Positions 20,293 to 29,139 of a stretch of DNA of 64,000 nucleotides are shown piece after piece. The translations under genes were made by a program, and so were the position numbers. The notes under the pieces are model-generated. The model made no database searches, had not been told where the DNA came from, and saw only the letters and a list, made by a program, of their open reading frames with translations. The DNA lies in assembly GCA_004293365.1 (NCBI GenBank), contig RDYN01000023.1:1-64000 (forward strand). The letters are read 5' to 3'. The DNA comes from Oscillatoriales cyanobacterium (GTDB taxonomy: Bacteria > Cyanobacteriota > Cyanobacteriia > Cyanobacteriales > Microcoleaceae). Every line of letters begins with the position of its first letter. The first letter of the stretch is position 1.

Positions 20293-21609
20293 ATGCCCCA
20301 AGTAATCACTGCCAAACTAAAGTTAAACTTGAACGCCGAACAAAAAGCTTTGGTATCGATGACTACTTTGGCTTATCGTGATGCCTTGAATTATACTTCA
20401 CAAATTGCTTTTGACGAAGGCAAAACCAGTAACGGTCTTAGGTTGCAAAAAGCAGTCTATAACGAATTGCGATCTCGATTTGGACTCGGTGCTCAGATGG
20501 CTTGCAACGTACCAAGACAAGTGTCGGCAACCTACAAAACCCTCTGGACTAAAGTCAAGCAATCTAACGATGCTATTGCCAAAGGATACACCAAGAAACG
20601 ATACAAAGGACTAGACAAAGTTCCTAAGTATGTTTCTAGAACCTGCACCTTGAACTATCAGCGTGACTACTCCTTTAAGGCTGAGCAACGTGTAAGTATT
20701 ATCACCCTACAAGGTCGAGTTGTAGTTTCGTATGACGGCTATAACAAGCACTTGGCATTGATTGCCGGCGTGGCCAAGATTGGGGCGGCAAAGATTGTTT
20801 ATCAGCGCTCTTCCAAGACTTACTATTTAATGGTGAGTATTGAAGTAGCCGCCCCGGAAATTGACCCATTGAAAATGACTAGAGTTTCTGGTGTTGATGT
20901 GGGGATGCGCTACCTTGCGGTAGAAACAGACTTGCAAAATAAGTCGAAGTTCTATTCAGGGAAAAATGCTAGGCATAAAGCTAACCGCTATCACAAGGCT
21001 AGACAAACTCTTCAGCGTAAAGGCACTCGCTCGGCAAAGCGCAGATTAATCGCTTTGTCAGGAAGAGAAAGACGGTTTATCGCTGACGTGAACCACCAAA
21101 TTAGCAAGGAAATTGCTAAGCCTAACAGTTTAATCGGGCTGGAGAACTTGACCGGAATCCGGGAGAGAACCAAGTCTAAGTCTGGCAAAAAGGCGAGCAA
21201 AAAACAGCGGAAAGCTAATCGGAACAAAGCTAAATGGTCTTTTGCCGAATTGCATGGCTATATCGACTACAAAGCTAATCTGAATGGTTCTTTGGCTACT
21301 AAAGTGCCAGCGCATTATACTTCGCAAAGTTGTCCGAAATGCGGGCATACTTCGACAGATAATAGACCGAAGAAAGGACTATTGTTTCGTTGTGAATGTT
21401 GCGGACACGAGCTTCATGCTGATTTGGTAGGTGCGCGAAATATTGCCATGAGAACGTTGCTTGTTCGGCAAGACTGGACGAGTACGGGGAGCGTGTCAGC
21501 ATCCCCTGATGTGTCGGGCTGTGAAACTAAAGCTGAGATTCTCCAGAGATTCTCGGAATTGCGGTGGAGCTCAGATACAAGCCCACATCTCGTGCGGTAC
21601 TCCGCTTGA
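20293..21609 (+). CDS. tnpB: TnpB RNA-guided endonuclease family protein
   Basis: A 438-residue TnpB with all key residues. The RuvC acidic residues are in VDVGMRYLAVE (Asp), IGLENLTGIRER (Glu) and HADLVGARNIA (Asp). Between the second and third lies a four-cysteine zinc ribbon, CPKCGHTSTDN...CECCGH. The N-terminus (ITAKLKLNLNAEQKALV) and the basic linker KSKSGKKASKKQRKANRNKAK are typical. TnpB proteins are compact nucleases guided by an RNA from the transposon right end and are ancestors of Cas12. The frame is intact, but no tnpA is present, so mobilisation would need a TnpA in trans. Confidence 0.93.
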   Translation: MPQVITAKLKLNLNAEQKALVSMTTLAYRDALNYTSQIAFDEGKTSNGLRLQKAVYNELRSRFGLGAQMACNVPRQVSATYKTLWTKVKQSNDAIAKGYTKKRYKGLDKVPKYVSRTCTLNYQRDYSFKAEQRVSIITLQGRVVVSYDGYNKHLALIAGVAKIGAAKIVYQRSSKTYYLMVSIEVAAPEIDPLKMTRVSGVDVGMRYLAVETDLQNKSKFYSGKNARHKANRYHKARQTLQRKGTRSAKRRLIALSGRERRFIADVNHQISKEIAKPNSLIGLENLTGIRERTKSKSGKKASKKQRKANRNKAKWSFAELHGYIDYKANLNGSLATKVPAHYTSQSCPKCGHTSTDNRPKKGLLFRCECCGHELHADLVGARNIAMRTLLVRQDWTSTGSVSASPDVSGCETKAEILQRFSELRWSSDTSPHLVRYSA

Positions 21610-21624
21610 TGCTGGGTAGTTGAC
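21579..21624 (+). repeat. Right end hairpin of the TnpB element
   Basis: AAGCCCACATC and GATGCTGGGTAGTTGAC pair around a GC-rich loop and overlap the last ten codons of tnpB. The pattern AAGCCC...GGGTAGTTSAC is shared with the orphan sequence at 54525-54567 on the other strand. Confidence 0.6.
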
Positions 21625-21721
21625 ATTATTTAATTTGTCCACAGGAAGCGGCACGCACCGCCCCGCTTTCCTCCCCCACTCCTCCCTTTAAATCGGACGG
21701 GGGTCTCCAGCGGCAAGACAA

Positions 21722-23761
21722 ATGAGTTACTGCATAAATCCCAATTGCCAGAATCCCAAAAATCTCGATCGCGCGACAGTCTGCACAAGTTGCGAGTCTA
21801 ACTTGCTGCTAAAAGGGCGGTACCGAGTCTTTCACACCCTCGGTCAAAGTATCGCTTGCCGCACCTTCCTAGCAGCCGATGAAGACCAACCAGCGCAACC
21901 CCGCTGCGTCATTCAACAGTTCTGCGGCCCCGTGCCGTCAATCGCCGACGGTCAACACCAGTTCAACCGGACATTTTTGGGTTCTGCCTCAGTTCTCGAC
22001 AAGTTGGGCAAACACCGGCAAATACCGAAACTGCTGGCATCTTTTGAAGTCGAAGGCTGCCAGTATTTAGTGCAAGAATACATTGAAGGGCGCAATTTGG
22101 CCGATCGGCTTTCGGAAAAAGGCGTTTTTAAAGAAATTCACATTTGGTATCTGCTGAGCGAGTTGTTACCAGTGCTGGAATTTGTCCACGAAAATCAACT
22201 GATTCACCGAGATATCAAACCGTCCAATATTATTCACCGCAAATCTTCCCAAACCTCCGCAGCAATAGTCGGGAAAGAGCATCTGGAGTCTTGGGAGGAG
22301 GAATCAGGGCTAATTTTAGTCGATTTCGGCGCCGCAATTCCTGCCAACAGCGGGCCACTGAAAACAGAAACAGTGACGGGTTCTGCCGAATACGCGGCGC
22401 CGGAACAAATTAAAGGTGAAGCAATTAAGAGCAGCGACATCTACAGTTTGGGCGTGACTTGCATTCACTTGTTAACGGGAATGTCGCCCTTTGATTTGTT
22501 TGACATCAAAGCCGACGCTTGGGCCTGGAGGCATTATTTGAAAGTACCGGTTTCGGCCAGACTCGGCCGCATCCTGGATAAAATGGTGCAGCGAGAACCA
22601 TCAAAACGCTATCGATCGATCGAAGCAATTCTCACAGACATGAAATACGGCCCGACACCGATAGAGGTGATTGTCAGCAAACCCAAGTGGACTTTAGCTT
22701 TGTGGGGAGGAGCCGCAGTTGCCCTGATTTCAGTAATGCTGGGTTCTAGCTTGTCATCGACTGTACCGCAGGCATTCACTTCCAACGAGCCTGTTTCTAA
22801 CATTCCCGATATTCGGTTCGACCCGCCCCCCATGCAGAATTTCAGCAGTGAGCCATCGCTGTCACGGCCGGCAGTGCGGACTCTGACGGAGCAAGACAAA
22901 AATCCGGTGTGGGCGGTAGCAGTCACTCCCAACGGCCGCGTCATAGTCAGCGGCAACAACGACGGCACAATTCACCTGCTGCACAAGCGTCACGGCAAAG
23001 TGCTCAAGGTTTTGGCAGCACATTTGGGGCCCGTGTGGTCGGTGGCAGTCAGTCCCGACGGCAGGACGATCGCCAGCGGTGGCGCTGACGGTACGATTAA
23101 ACTGTGGAATTTCTATTCTGGCAAGTTAATTCGGACATTGGACGGACACACAGACGGTGTGTTCTCAGTGGTGTTCAGTCCCGACGGCCAAGCCCTGGCC
23201 AGTGTCGGTAAGGACAATACTTTGAAGCTGTGGCAAGTCGAAGGCGGGGCCGAGTTGCAAACACTCAAAGGGATAACCGACGAAGTGCATTCGGTAGCTT
23301 TCAGTGCCTATAAAGACACTTTGTTTGCTGGCAAAGGCGACGGTACGATCGAGATGTGGAATTGGAAAACAGGGGCATTCCAAGCCACTCTCACGGGTCA
23401 TGTTGATGCTGTTTCAGCCCTTGCCATCAGCCCCGACGGTACAATTTTGGGCAGTGGCGGCTGGGACAATACGGTGAGGATTTGGGATATCACCACGGAT
23501 CACGGGCCCGAACCGTCGGGTGAGGTGACTTTTGCCGATCATACCGATCGAATTGGGTCTGTAGCTTTCAGTCCCGACGGCGCGACGCTAGCCAGTGCCG
23601 ATTTGAGTGGAACTATCAAGCTGTGGGCGATGGATGGCGGGGAGCAAGGCACGCTGAAAGGTCATTCTACTTGGGTGGAATTGGCTTTTAATCCTCAGGA
23701 CAAAACTCTGATCAGCGGTAGTTATGACGACACGATTAAGGTGTGGCAAGTGTCTCCTTAA
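21722..23761 (+). CDS. Membrane-anchored Ser/Thr protein kinase with WD40 beta-propeller
   Basis: A 679-residue protein. The N-terminus is a small zinc ribbon (CINPNCQNPKNLDRATVCTSCES). The kinase domain spans about 30-300 with the catalytic loop IHRDIKPSNIIH, the metal motif VDFGAAI and an APEQIKGEAIKSSDIYSLG activation/APE region; the usual glycine loop is weak (LGQSIACRTF). A single membrane helix follows (WTLALWGGAAVALISVMLG, about 322-345). The extracytoplasmic or C-terminal part contains seven WD40 repeats (from about 385; each with FSPDG...LASxxxDxTIKLW). This is a common cyanobacterial design for signal-scaffold kinases. The gene begins about 110 bases beyond the right end of the TnpB element, which may have separated it from its promoter. 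Confidence 0.93.
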   Translation: MSYCINPNCQNPKNLDRATVCTSCESNLLLKGRYRVFHTLGQSIACRTFLAADEDQPAQPRCVIQQFCGPVPSIADGQHQFNRTFLGSASVLDKLGKHRQIPKLLASFEVEGCQYLVQEYIEGRNLADRLSEKGVFKEIHIWYLLSELLPVLEFVHENQLIHRDIKPSNIIHRKSSQTSAAIVGKEHLESWEEESGLILVDFGAAIPANSGPLKTETVTGSAEYAAPEQIKGEAIKSSDIYSLGVTCIHLLTGMSPFDLFDIKADAWAWRHYLKVPVSARLGRILDKMVQREPSKRYRSIEAILTDMKYGPTPIEVIVSKPKWTLALWGGAAVALISVMLGSSLSSTVPQAFTSNEPVSNIPDIRFDPPPMQNFSSEPSLSRPAVRTLTEQDKNPVWAVAVTPNGRVIVSGNNDGTIHLLHKRHGKVLKVLAAHLGPVWSVAVSPDGRTIASGGADGTIKLWNFYSGKLIRTLDGHTDGVFSVVFSPDGQALASVGKDNTLKLWQVEGGAELQTLKGITDEVHSVAFSAYKDTLFAGKGDGTIEMWNWKTGAFQATLTGHVDAVSALAISPDGTILGSGGWDNTVRIWDITTDHGPEPSGEVTFADHTDRIGSVAFSPDGATLASADLSGTIKLWAMDGGEQGTLKGHSTWVELAFNPQDKTLISGSYDDTIKVWQVSP

Positions 23762-23800
23762 TTTGTGCGATCGATTGTCCGGGCGATCGAGTTAAATCAA

Positions 23801-23991
23801 GGTACGTAGTTGCGATGCAAGCGCTCTTAGGAATGAGAATTAAATAACTTAAAATTTTTATTGTTCTTGTGGGATGGGCGGGGGAACCCGCCCAGAACTG
23901 GTTCTCCCGCCCATTCCACTTTCAAGAGTGAAGTTATTAAATTTTCGTTCCTTATCTATATCAAAGAGCGCTTGCATCGCAACTACGTACC
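23801..23991. repeat. 191-bp MITE with perfect 28-bp terminal inverted repeats
   Basis: The 28 bases at 23801-23828 (starting GGTACGTAGTTGCGATGCAA) and 23964-23991 (ending CGCAACTACGTACC) are perfect reverse complements. Inside are a second inverted pair built on GAATGAGAATTAAATAACTT / AAGTTATTAAATTTTCGTTC and a central hairpin of GGATGGGCGGG...CCCGCCCATTCC. No coding capacity. The inner part resembles the element at about 62637-62757 (TAAATAACTTACAATTTTAATTATTG). It sits just behind the kinase stop codon and could also act as a terminator. Confidence 0.8.
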
Positions 23992-24125
23992 TAAAAATCA
24001 ACCCCAATAAAAGTGCCAATTGCGTCCAAGTAGGACATAATGAACGGCAAGATTTTTGTAAATTAACGAATACGCGGGAATTTGAGGCGTTGTATCCGCA
24101 CCTGTCAAATAACCCTAATAATATA

Positions 24126-24185
24126 GGTTCGTAGTGAGGACTTTAGTCCGCAAAATGCTGCGGACTAAAGTCCTCACTACGAACC
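24126..24185. repeat. Palindromic dispersed repeat, perfect 26-bp arms
   Basis: GGTTCGTAGTGAGGACTTTA continuing into GTCCGC is followed by an 8-base loop (AAAATGCT) and its perfect reverse complement. It lies 18 bases upstream of the DUF3288-like gene, a second copy lies 12 bases downstream, and the pair bracket the gene. Confidence 0.9.
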
Positions 24186-24203
24186 GTTTTTCACCAAAAA
24201 AAT

Positions 24204-24497
24204 ATGGATTTAGAGCCAAAAAATCAAGACCAACAGCACCCGCAATACAAGCGCGATCGAGCCAGTGTCAATACTTTATTAGCCGGAGAACCAACCGATC
24301 ACAATTTATCAGAATTAGCAAGATTAATCATTCGCTATAAAGGATTTCCCGGCGCTAGAGATATCCAAGCCGACTTAAAAACAGCCCTGCAACAATGGAA
24401 TCATACCGAAGAAACTCTGTACGAACAAACCCGCAAAATTCACGCTACAGGTGAAGTTTACAGGCGACTAAAAAGCGATCGAGAAGATTGGGCTTAA
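24204..24497 (+). CDS. Small conserved protein, probably DUF3288 family
   Basis: A 97-residue soluble protein, acidic and helix-rich. The sequence QHPQYKRDRASVNTLLAGEP, then LSELARLIIRYKGFPGARDIQADL and LYEQTRKIHATGEVYRR, matches my memory of the cyanobacterial DUF3288 family, of unknown function. It has no signal peptide, membrane segment or cysteine. The start ATG lies just downstream of a palindromic repeat, and no clear ribosome binding site is present. The gene is isolated between repeats and points towards secA from the opposite strand. Confidence 0.75.
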   Translation: MDLEPKNQDQQHPQYKRDRASVNTLLAGEPTDHNLSELARLIIRYKGFPGARDIQADLKTALQQWNHTEETLYEQTRKIHATGEVYRRLKSDREDWA

Positions 24498-24509
24498 TAC
24501 AGTAAAATT

Positions 24510-24569
24510 GGTTCGTAGTGAGGACTTTAGTCCGCATCCAAAAAAGGACTAAAGTCCTCACTACGAACC
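24510..24569. repeat. Palindromic dispersed repeat
   Basis: GGTTCGTAGTGAGGACTTTA ... AAAGTCCTCACTACGAACC, with a slightly longer loop than the copy at 24126. It lies between convergent genes and could act as a terminator for both. Confidence 0.9.
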
Positions 24570-24630
24570 GACATCGCACTCCGCCAGAATCGATCGGGAC
24601 ACAACAATCTTGTGTCCCGACAAAATCCCT

Positions 24631-27447
24631 CTAAACCATCTCAGCCGAAACAGGCATTGCAGGCTGCGGCTGGAACTGGAACAGCGAATAAACCACATTT
24701 CGGCGGATATCCGTCATCATGTCCAAAAACAGCTCGTAACCTTCAGTTTTGTACTCGATCAGCGGGTCTTTTTGTCCGTAACCGCGCAATCCCACAGACT
24801 CGCGCAAAGCATCCATTTGCTGCAAGTGTTCCCGCCACAAAGTATCAATTTGCTGCAAGATAAAGAACCGCTCAGCATCGCGCATCAATTCCGCTCGGAT
24901 CGCATTAACTTCAGCTTCCTTCATATCGTAAGCATTGCGAACTTGTTCGTGGAGGAAAGTTTTGATTTCCTCAACAGACAAATCCTCTAATTGATCCGGA
25001 GTCATGTCAGCTAACAGATAAACAAATTCCTTCACCTTGCTGACGAGTTTTTCCAGTTCCCATTCTTCCGAAGGCAAATCGGGATTGATGTATGCTCCCA
25101 CGATGTCGTCCATCGTTTGTTCGGCATACTTAATTACCTGTTCCTTCGAGTCCAAACCTTCCAAAACTCGGCGGCGTTCCGCATAGATGGCTCGACGCTG
25201 ATTGTTCATCACTTCGTCGTATTCAAATACCTGCTTGCGGATGTCGTAATAGTAGGTTTCGACTTTTTTCTGAGCGCCTTCGAGCGATCGAGTCAGCATT
25301 CCAGATTCGATCGGCATATCCTCCTCAACACCGAACATCTTCATCAAATTACCGACCTTTTCGCCGCCGAAAATCCGCAGCAAATTGTCTTCCAAACTCA
25401 AGAAAAACCGCGTTGAACCGGGGTCTCCTTGCCGTCCCGCCCGGCCCCGCAACTGATTGTCAATCCGGCGCGATTCGTGGCGTTCCGTGCCGATAACGTG
25501 CAAACCTCCCAACTGCACGACTTCATCGTGTTCGGTGCTGGTAAAAGCATCGTATTCGCTGCGAGTACGATTGTAAGCTTCCCGCAATTTTTGAATTACG
25601 ATGTCTTTTGTCGGCGCTTTTTCCGAGGCTACAGCGACGATGTCATCGGCTTGCAATTCCGAGAGCGATCGCTCGCCGTACTCCTTCACCGCCAATTCCA
25701 CCGCCGCCTTGAGCATTTGCTCGGCCTCTTTCGATAGCTGCGTCGGGAAAATCTGCGCCGAAGCTTTCCAAGACTTGACCTTTTTCCCAGTTTGAGCAAA
25801 ACCTTGAGCTGCGGGGCGGCCGCCCATACCGGGCGCTTGCACCAGCGAAAACCCGTCCTCATCATCGGGGCGCACGATCCGGGGCATCAAATACTCGCGC
25901 AACTTGAGGCGTCCCATGTACTCGGAATTACCGCCCAAAATGATGTCTGTACCGCGTCCCGCCATGTTGGTGGCGATCGTCACAGCACCTTTGCGTCCGG
26001 CTTGAGCGATAATTTCCGACTCCCGCTCGACATTTTCCGGTTTCGCATTCAGCAAATTGTGAGGAATCTTGAGTTCCCGAAGCAGCCGCGACAGCAACTC
26101 GGATTTTTCCACGCTCGTAGTGCCCACCAGCACCGGCCTACCGATTTCGTGCATTTCAGCGCAGTCTTGGGCGATCGCCTTCCACTTGCCGGCCTCTGCC
26201 TTGTAAACCATATCCGAAAGGTCGCCGCGACTGGGAATCCGGTTAGTAGGAATCAGCGTCACTTCCAGACTGTAAATCTTCTCAAATTCCGTTTCCTCAG
26301 TCTTCGCCGTCCCAGTCATCCCCGACAGCTTCGGATACAGCAAAAAGAAATTTTGATAAGTAATCGTCGCCAGCGTCTGAGTTTCCGGTTGAATTTCCGC
26401 GTGTTCTTTGGCTTCGATCGCCTGGTGCAAACCGTCACTCCAGCGCCGTCCCGGCATCACCCGCCCAGTAAACTCATCGACAATCACCACTTCGCGATCG
26501 AGATTGACGATGTAGTTAATATCCTTAATAAACAATTCCTTCGCCTTAATCGCATTAAAAATGTAATGCGCCCAAGGGTCAGCCGGATCGTACAAATCCG
26601 TCACGCCCAACAAATTCTCAGCTTCACCAAACCCTTCATCGGTCAACAGCACATTCCGCGCCTTTTCGTCAACCTCGTAATGTTCCTCATTTTCCTTTCT
26701 CAGAGCAGCAGCCACCTCAGCCGCCCGGATGTACTTCTCGCTGGGGCGTTCGACTTGACCGGAAATAATTAGAGGCGTTCTGGCTTCATCAATCAGCACC
26801 GAGTCAACCTCGTCAATCACGCAGAAATTAAAAGGACGCTGCACCACATCTTCCATGACAGTAGCCATGTTATCGCGCAAATAGTCAAAGCCCACTTCGC
26901 TGTTGGTGGCGTAGGTAATGTCGCAGTTATAATTTTTCTTGCGTTCCACCTGATCCATGCCTTGCTGGATCAGTCCCACAGTCAGTCCCAGGAAGCGGTG
27001 AACCTGTCCCATCCATTCGGCGTCCCGCCGTGCGAGATAATCGTTGACGGTGATGATGTGCACGCCTTTACCTTTGAGGGCGTTGAGGTAAGCTGGCAGT
27101 GTAGCTACCAGAGTTTTACCTTCACCGGTTTTCATTTCGGCAATTTGGCCTTTGTGGAGGATGATGCCGCCGAGGAGTTGGACATCAAAGTGGCGCATTC
27201 CTAAAACTCTCTGTCCCGCTTCCCGCACCACTGCAAAAGCTTCGGGCAAGATTTCGTCTAGGATTTCTTTCTCTTCGTTGAGAGATTTAGCTTTGGCCAG
27301 ACGTTCTTGAAACTGGGCTGTTTTGCCTTTGAGTTCGTCGTCTGAGAGGGCGCGGATTTCTTCTTCCAAGATATTGATATCAGCTACCCAAGGCTGAAAT
27401 TTTCTCAGTTTGCGAGCGTTGGGGTCGCCGAGTAGATTTTTAAACAT
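24631..27447 (-). CDS. secA: Preprotein translocase motor SecA
   Basis: A 938-residue SecA, the ATPase that drives precursor proteins through SecYEG across the plasma and thylakoid membranes. Visible motifs: Walker [85 protein letters not shown] and [17 protein letters not shown]. The C-terminus ([14 protein letters not shown]) lacks the zinc-binding SecB tail, as is usual in cyanobacteria. It is a single gene on the minus strand. Long antisense open frames in this gene are composition artefacts. Confidence 0.98.
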   Translation of the reverse strand: MFKNLLGDPNARKLRKFQPWVADINILEEEIRALSDDELKGKTAQFQERLAKAKSLNEEKEILDEILPEAFAVVREAGQRVLGMRHFDVQLLGGIILHKGQIAEMKTGEGKTLVATLPAYLNALKGKGVHIITVNDYLARRDAEWMGQVHRFLGLTVGLIQQGMDQVERKKNYNCDITYATNSEVGFDYLRDNMATVMEDVVQRPFNFCVIDEVDSVLIDEARTPLIISGQVERPSEKYIRAAEVAAALRKENEEHYEVDEKARNVLLTDEGFGEAENLLGVTDLYDPADPWAHYIFNAIKAKELFIKDINYIVNLDREVVIVDEFTGRVMPGRRWSDGLHQAIEAKEHAEIQPETQTLATITYQNFFLLYPKLSGMTGTAKTEETEFEKIYSLEVTLIPTNRIPSRGDLSDMVYKAEAGKWKAIAQDCAEMHEIGRPVLVGTTSVEKSELLSRLLRELKIPHNLLNAKPENVERESEIIAQAGRKGAVTIATNMAGRGTDIILGGNSEYMGRLKLREYLMPRIVRPDDEDGFSLVQAPGMGGRPAAQGFAQTGKKVKSWKASAQIFPTQLSKEAEQMLKAAVELAVKEYGERSLSELQADDIVAVASEKAPTKDIVIQKLREAYNRTRSEYDAFTSTEHDEVVQLGGLHVIGTERHESRRIDNQLRGRAGRQGDPGSTRFFLSLEDNLLRIFGGEKVGNLMKMFGVEEDMPIESGMLTRSLEGAQKKVETYYYDIRKQVFEYDEVMNNQRRAIYAERRRVLEGLDSKEQVIKYAEQTMDDIVGAYINPDLPSEEWELEKLVSKVKEFVYLLADMTPDQLEDLSVEEIKTFLHEQVRNAYDMKEAEVNAIRAELMRDAERFFILQQIDTLWREHLQQMDALRESVGLRGYGQKDPLIEYKTEGYELFLDMMTDIRRNVVYSLFQFQPQPAMPVSAEMV

Positions 27448-27917
27448 GGCAGGAGAGGCAGATTTTTAATAATTTAGCTAGTAGCTTTCGGGGTTACGGG
27501 CTGTAGTGTGAGCCACAACGCTTACCTTCCCCGATTGTAGCAAGCATTGGCTCTGCTCAGGAGTCGAAGGCGTCTTTGGGGGCGATCGCTCGATTTTAGA
27601 TTTTAGATTTTGGATTTTGGATTGAAGAATTGACTTCTCTTGTCCCTTGCTGATTAAGCAAATCATTTCCACAAACTATTGAGTAGGGGCGTTATGCGGG
27701 CAGTTTGTGGATTAGGTGTATAGCCCGAAGGCGGATGAGGAGATTTTAGAGCAACGAGAAGTCATTGTAATTATGTCATTCTGAGCGAACCGAAGAATCT
27801 CGCTCGATTCTTCGCGGAGTTTACTTGCAGAACCCTTCACTCCGTTCAAGGGTAAACTCCGGGTCGGGATCAGAATGACAGACAATAGATGCGTAAGTCC
27901 TGTAGTCAACAAAACGG
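27448..27917. other. Gap upstream of secA with repeats
   Basis: About 470 bases with no gene. It holds a TTAGATTT/TTGGATTT array (about 27595-27625), then a nested inverted repeat at 27775-27879. The secA promoter probably lies at 27450-27560; I see no clear boxes. Confidence 0.5.
27775..27879. repeat. MITE-like nested inverted repeat (GTCATTCTGAG ... CAGAATGAC)
   Basis: Outer arms GTCATTCTG/CAGAATGAC; inner palindromes CGAAGAATC...GATTCTTCG (27790-27813) and GGAGTTTAC...GTAAACTCC (27816-27860). Widespread bacterial genomes carry similar GTCATTCTGAG elements. Confidence 0.7.
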
Positions 27918-28176
27918 TTACTGATTTTTATTGACTAACTTATAAGCTTGATAACCTCCGTAGGTTAAAAGTGCCCCTGCTGCCACAATTCCTCCAACTG
28001 AGAGAGTCACTCTTTGCAGCAACAATAGTTGTTGCTGTCGTTGTCAAGCCCAACCAACCTGCGACACCAGCAGCAGGCACTGTTGCAGTAGTGGCTATAG
28101 GTACGGTGGCAATTGTAATTGAACCCAATGACGAACCACCAAGTGCAGCGATTCCAGCGATCAACTCGTTTTTCAT
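27918..28176 (-). pseudogene. Small hydrophobic protein with apparent frameshift
   Basis: From ATG 28176 the frame reads MKNELIAGIAALGGSSLGSI ... GWLGLTTTATTIVAAK, rich in Ala, Gly, Thr and Val like a membrane protein, then turns into an unlikely SDSLSWRNCGSRGTFNLRRL and stops at 27940. A shift of one base near 28012-28018 gives instead VTLSVGGIVAAGALLTYGGY and QAYKLVNKNQ, ending at 27918-27920. That is a second hydrophobic helix with a plausible basic tail. The intact product would be about 85 residues with two or three membrane helices. The shift may be a mutation, a sequencing error, or less likely programmed. Function unknown. Confidence 0.5.
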
Positions 28177-28386
28177 TTCTCTAACTATTGTGATAATTTT
28201 ATATCTTATTTCATAATTTACTGCATATTTTGTGTCCTGTCAATATAGAATCAAAAATAATTAGGATTTTCCAGTGTCTCTACCGGGGGGCAACGCAGCA
28301 TTTTAAAAGATTGATAATTTCAACTATTTCTAAATTTAGGACACACTTCAAATGCTAATTGTGACCCATAAAAACAAACATCAAAC

Positions 28387-28746
28387 TCAGTAAAAAAAAT
28401 TAGTTTGACCTAAAAGAATCGGAATATTATTCACCCTAGTCCAGGCAAAAACTAACTGAACTGGCTCAAAGTCCCCTACTTTTGCCAAGACTAATAACCC
28501 TTTCGTTTCAGCCCTCGCTAAATTCCCTGCTAAAGTAACAGAAAATCTTTGCTCTTCCCAAATTGCCCCTAATTGCACCCCAACATTATAGGGCAAAACA
28601 TTTACGCTAGCTCCTGTATCCAGTAAACCCATAACCTCAACAGAACGATTTTGATAAGTTAGTGTTAAAGGCAGATACGGAACATCAGCTAAAACACCAG
28701 ATTCATCTCGTTTAGGTTGAAAAGAATATCGCCTGCCGTTAAACAT
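28387..28746 (-). CDS. Retropepsin-like aspartic protease domain protein
   Basis: A 119-residue protein with the active-site motif LLDTGASVNVLP (around residues 41-52), the hydrophobic-hydrophobic-DTG(A)S pattern of clan AA aspartic proteases. The second conserved element, a hydrophobic-Gly turn near the C-terminus, is IPILLGQTNFF. Members act as dimers, each giving one aspartate. The protein has no signal peptide, so it should act in the cytoplasm. It overlaps the upstream gene by 8 bases. Substrate and role are unknown; similar small retropepsin genes are common in cyanobacteria next to another small gene. Confidence 0.8.
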   Translation of the reverse strand: MFNGRRYSFQPKRDESGVLADVPYLPLTLTYQNRSVEVMGLLDTGASVNVLPYNVGVQLGAIWEEQRFSVTLAGNLARAETKGLLVLAKVGDFEPVQLVFAWTRVNNIPILLGQTNFFY

Positions 28747-28957
28747 TTTGAGCTTGTTTTTGTTCTGTTTCTAGTAACTGCATTAGTTGCTCTACTGCAC
28801 TATTAGAAGTATGCACGGAATACATAATTTCAGCAGATTCATTGCCCATGACAATTCCTTCTTCTTTTGCCAATTCTGCTATTAAAAACAGCATCATCTG
28901 AAATTTTTCAGCACGAGACAATTGAAGCAGTTGGGCTAATAATTCAAGATTTGACAT
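28739..28957 (-). CDS. Small protein coupled to the retropepsin-like gene
   Basis: The frame can be read from ATG 28984, but ATG 28957 (MSNLELLAQLLQLSRAEKFQ) looks more natural and gives 72 residues. It is helix-rich with leucine-rich N-terminal half and a glutamine-rich C-terminal end (VEQLMQLLETEQKQAQNV). The LSRAEKFQMMLFLIAELAKEEG segment resembles helices of small antitoxin-like or adaptor proteins encoded before PIN-toxin or protease genes in cyanobacteria; no DNA-binding motif is certain. The 8-base overlap with the protease gene implies translational coupling and a joint role. Confidence 0.55.
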   Translation of the reverse strand: MSNLELLAQLLQLSRAEKFQMMLFLIAELAKEEGIVMGNESAEIMYSVHTSNSAVEQLMQLLETEQKQAQNV

Positions 28958-29040
28958 AAAACGCCATTGAATTCGTTTTTCCATTTTATCACAACCTTGA
29001 GATTTAAACTACTCCACAACAGCAGTGTGAATTCCTAATT

Positions 29041-29117
29041 CCTGAACAGGCTTTCCGGCCTGTTCCACAAAGAGTCAATTTGATTGTGGAACAGGCAAGA
29101 TGCCTGTTCTTGAGAAT
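29041..29117. repeat. Dispersed GAACAGGC palindrome
   Basis: TGAACAGGCTTTCCGGCCTG, then GTTCCACAAAG and TTGTGGAACAGGCAAGATGC, then CTGTTC. It resembles the inner element at about 1021-1045. It lies between the rnz stop codon and the small gene upstream of the retropepsin pair. Confidence 0.6.
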
Positions 29118-29139
29118 AGTGCAATATCTCAGATTAACC

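Larger units (their letters stand above)
20060..21640 (+). mobile_element. IS200/IS605-superfamily TnpB-only element (approximate limits)
   Basis: Contains an intact tnpB without tnpA. Upstream of tnpB, 20090-20220 is a GC-rich, structured stretch (GAGCAGGAGTCCCGGG ... GAACCAAAACGATAGC ... GAGGGGCGGTCGGCTC) of the sort found before cyanobacterial tnpB genes. Downstream, 21579-21624 forms the right-end hairpin AAGCCCACATC ... GATGCTGGGTAGTTGAC, which overlaps the tnpB stop codon. The right-end motif recurs as an orphan at 54525-54567. The exact ends cannot be fixed from one copy. An omega-RNA would be expected to span the 3' end of tnpB and the right end. Confidence 0.7.

Noticed and set aside
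20293-21609. TnpB considered as a Cas12f-type effector of a CRISPR locus
   Set aside because: No CRISPR array or cas1/cas2 nearby, and transposon right-end sequence directly overlaps the gene; ordinary transposon TnpB.
23874-24134. 86-codon frame in the gap after the WD40 kinase
   Set aside because: It runs through the 191-bp inverted-repeat element and shows no protein-like pattern.
25792-26772. 326-codon plus-strand open frame within secA
   Set aside because: It is fully antisense to a clear SecA; the composition (His/Arg/Gln-rich, no domain) is that expected from the complementary strand of a biased gene.
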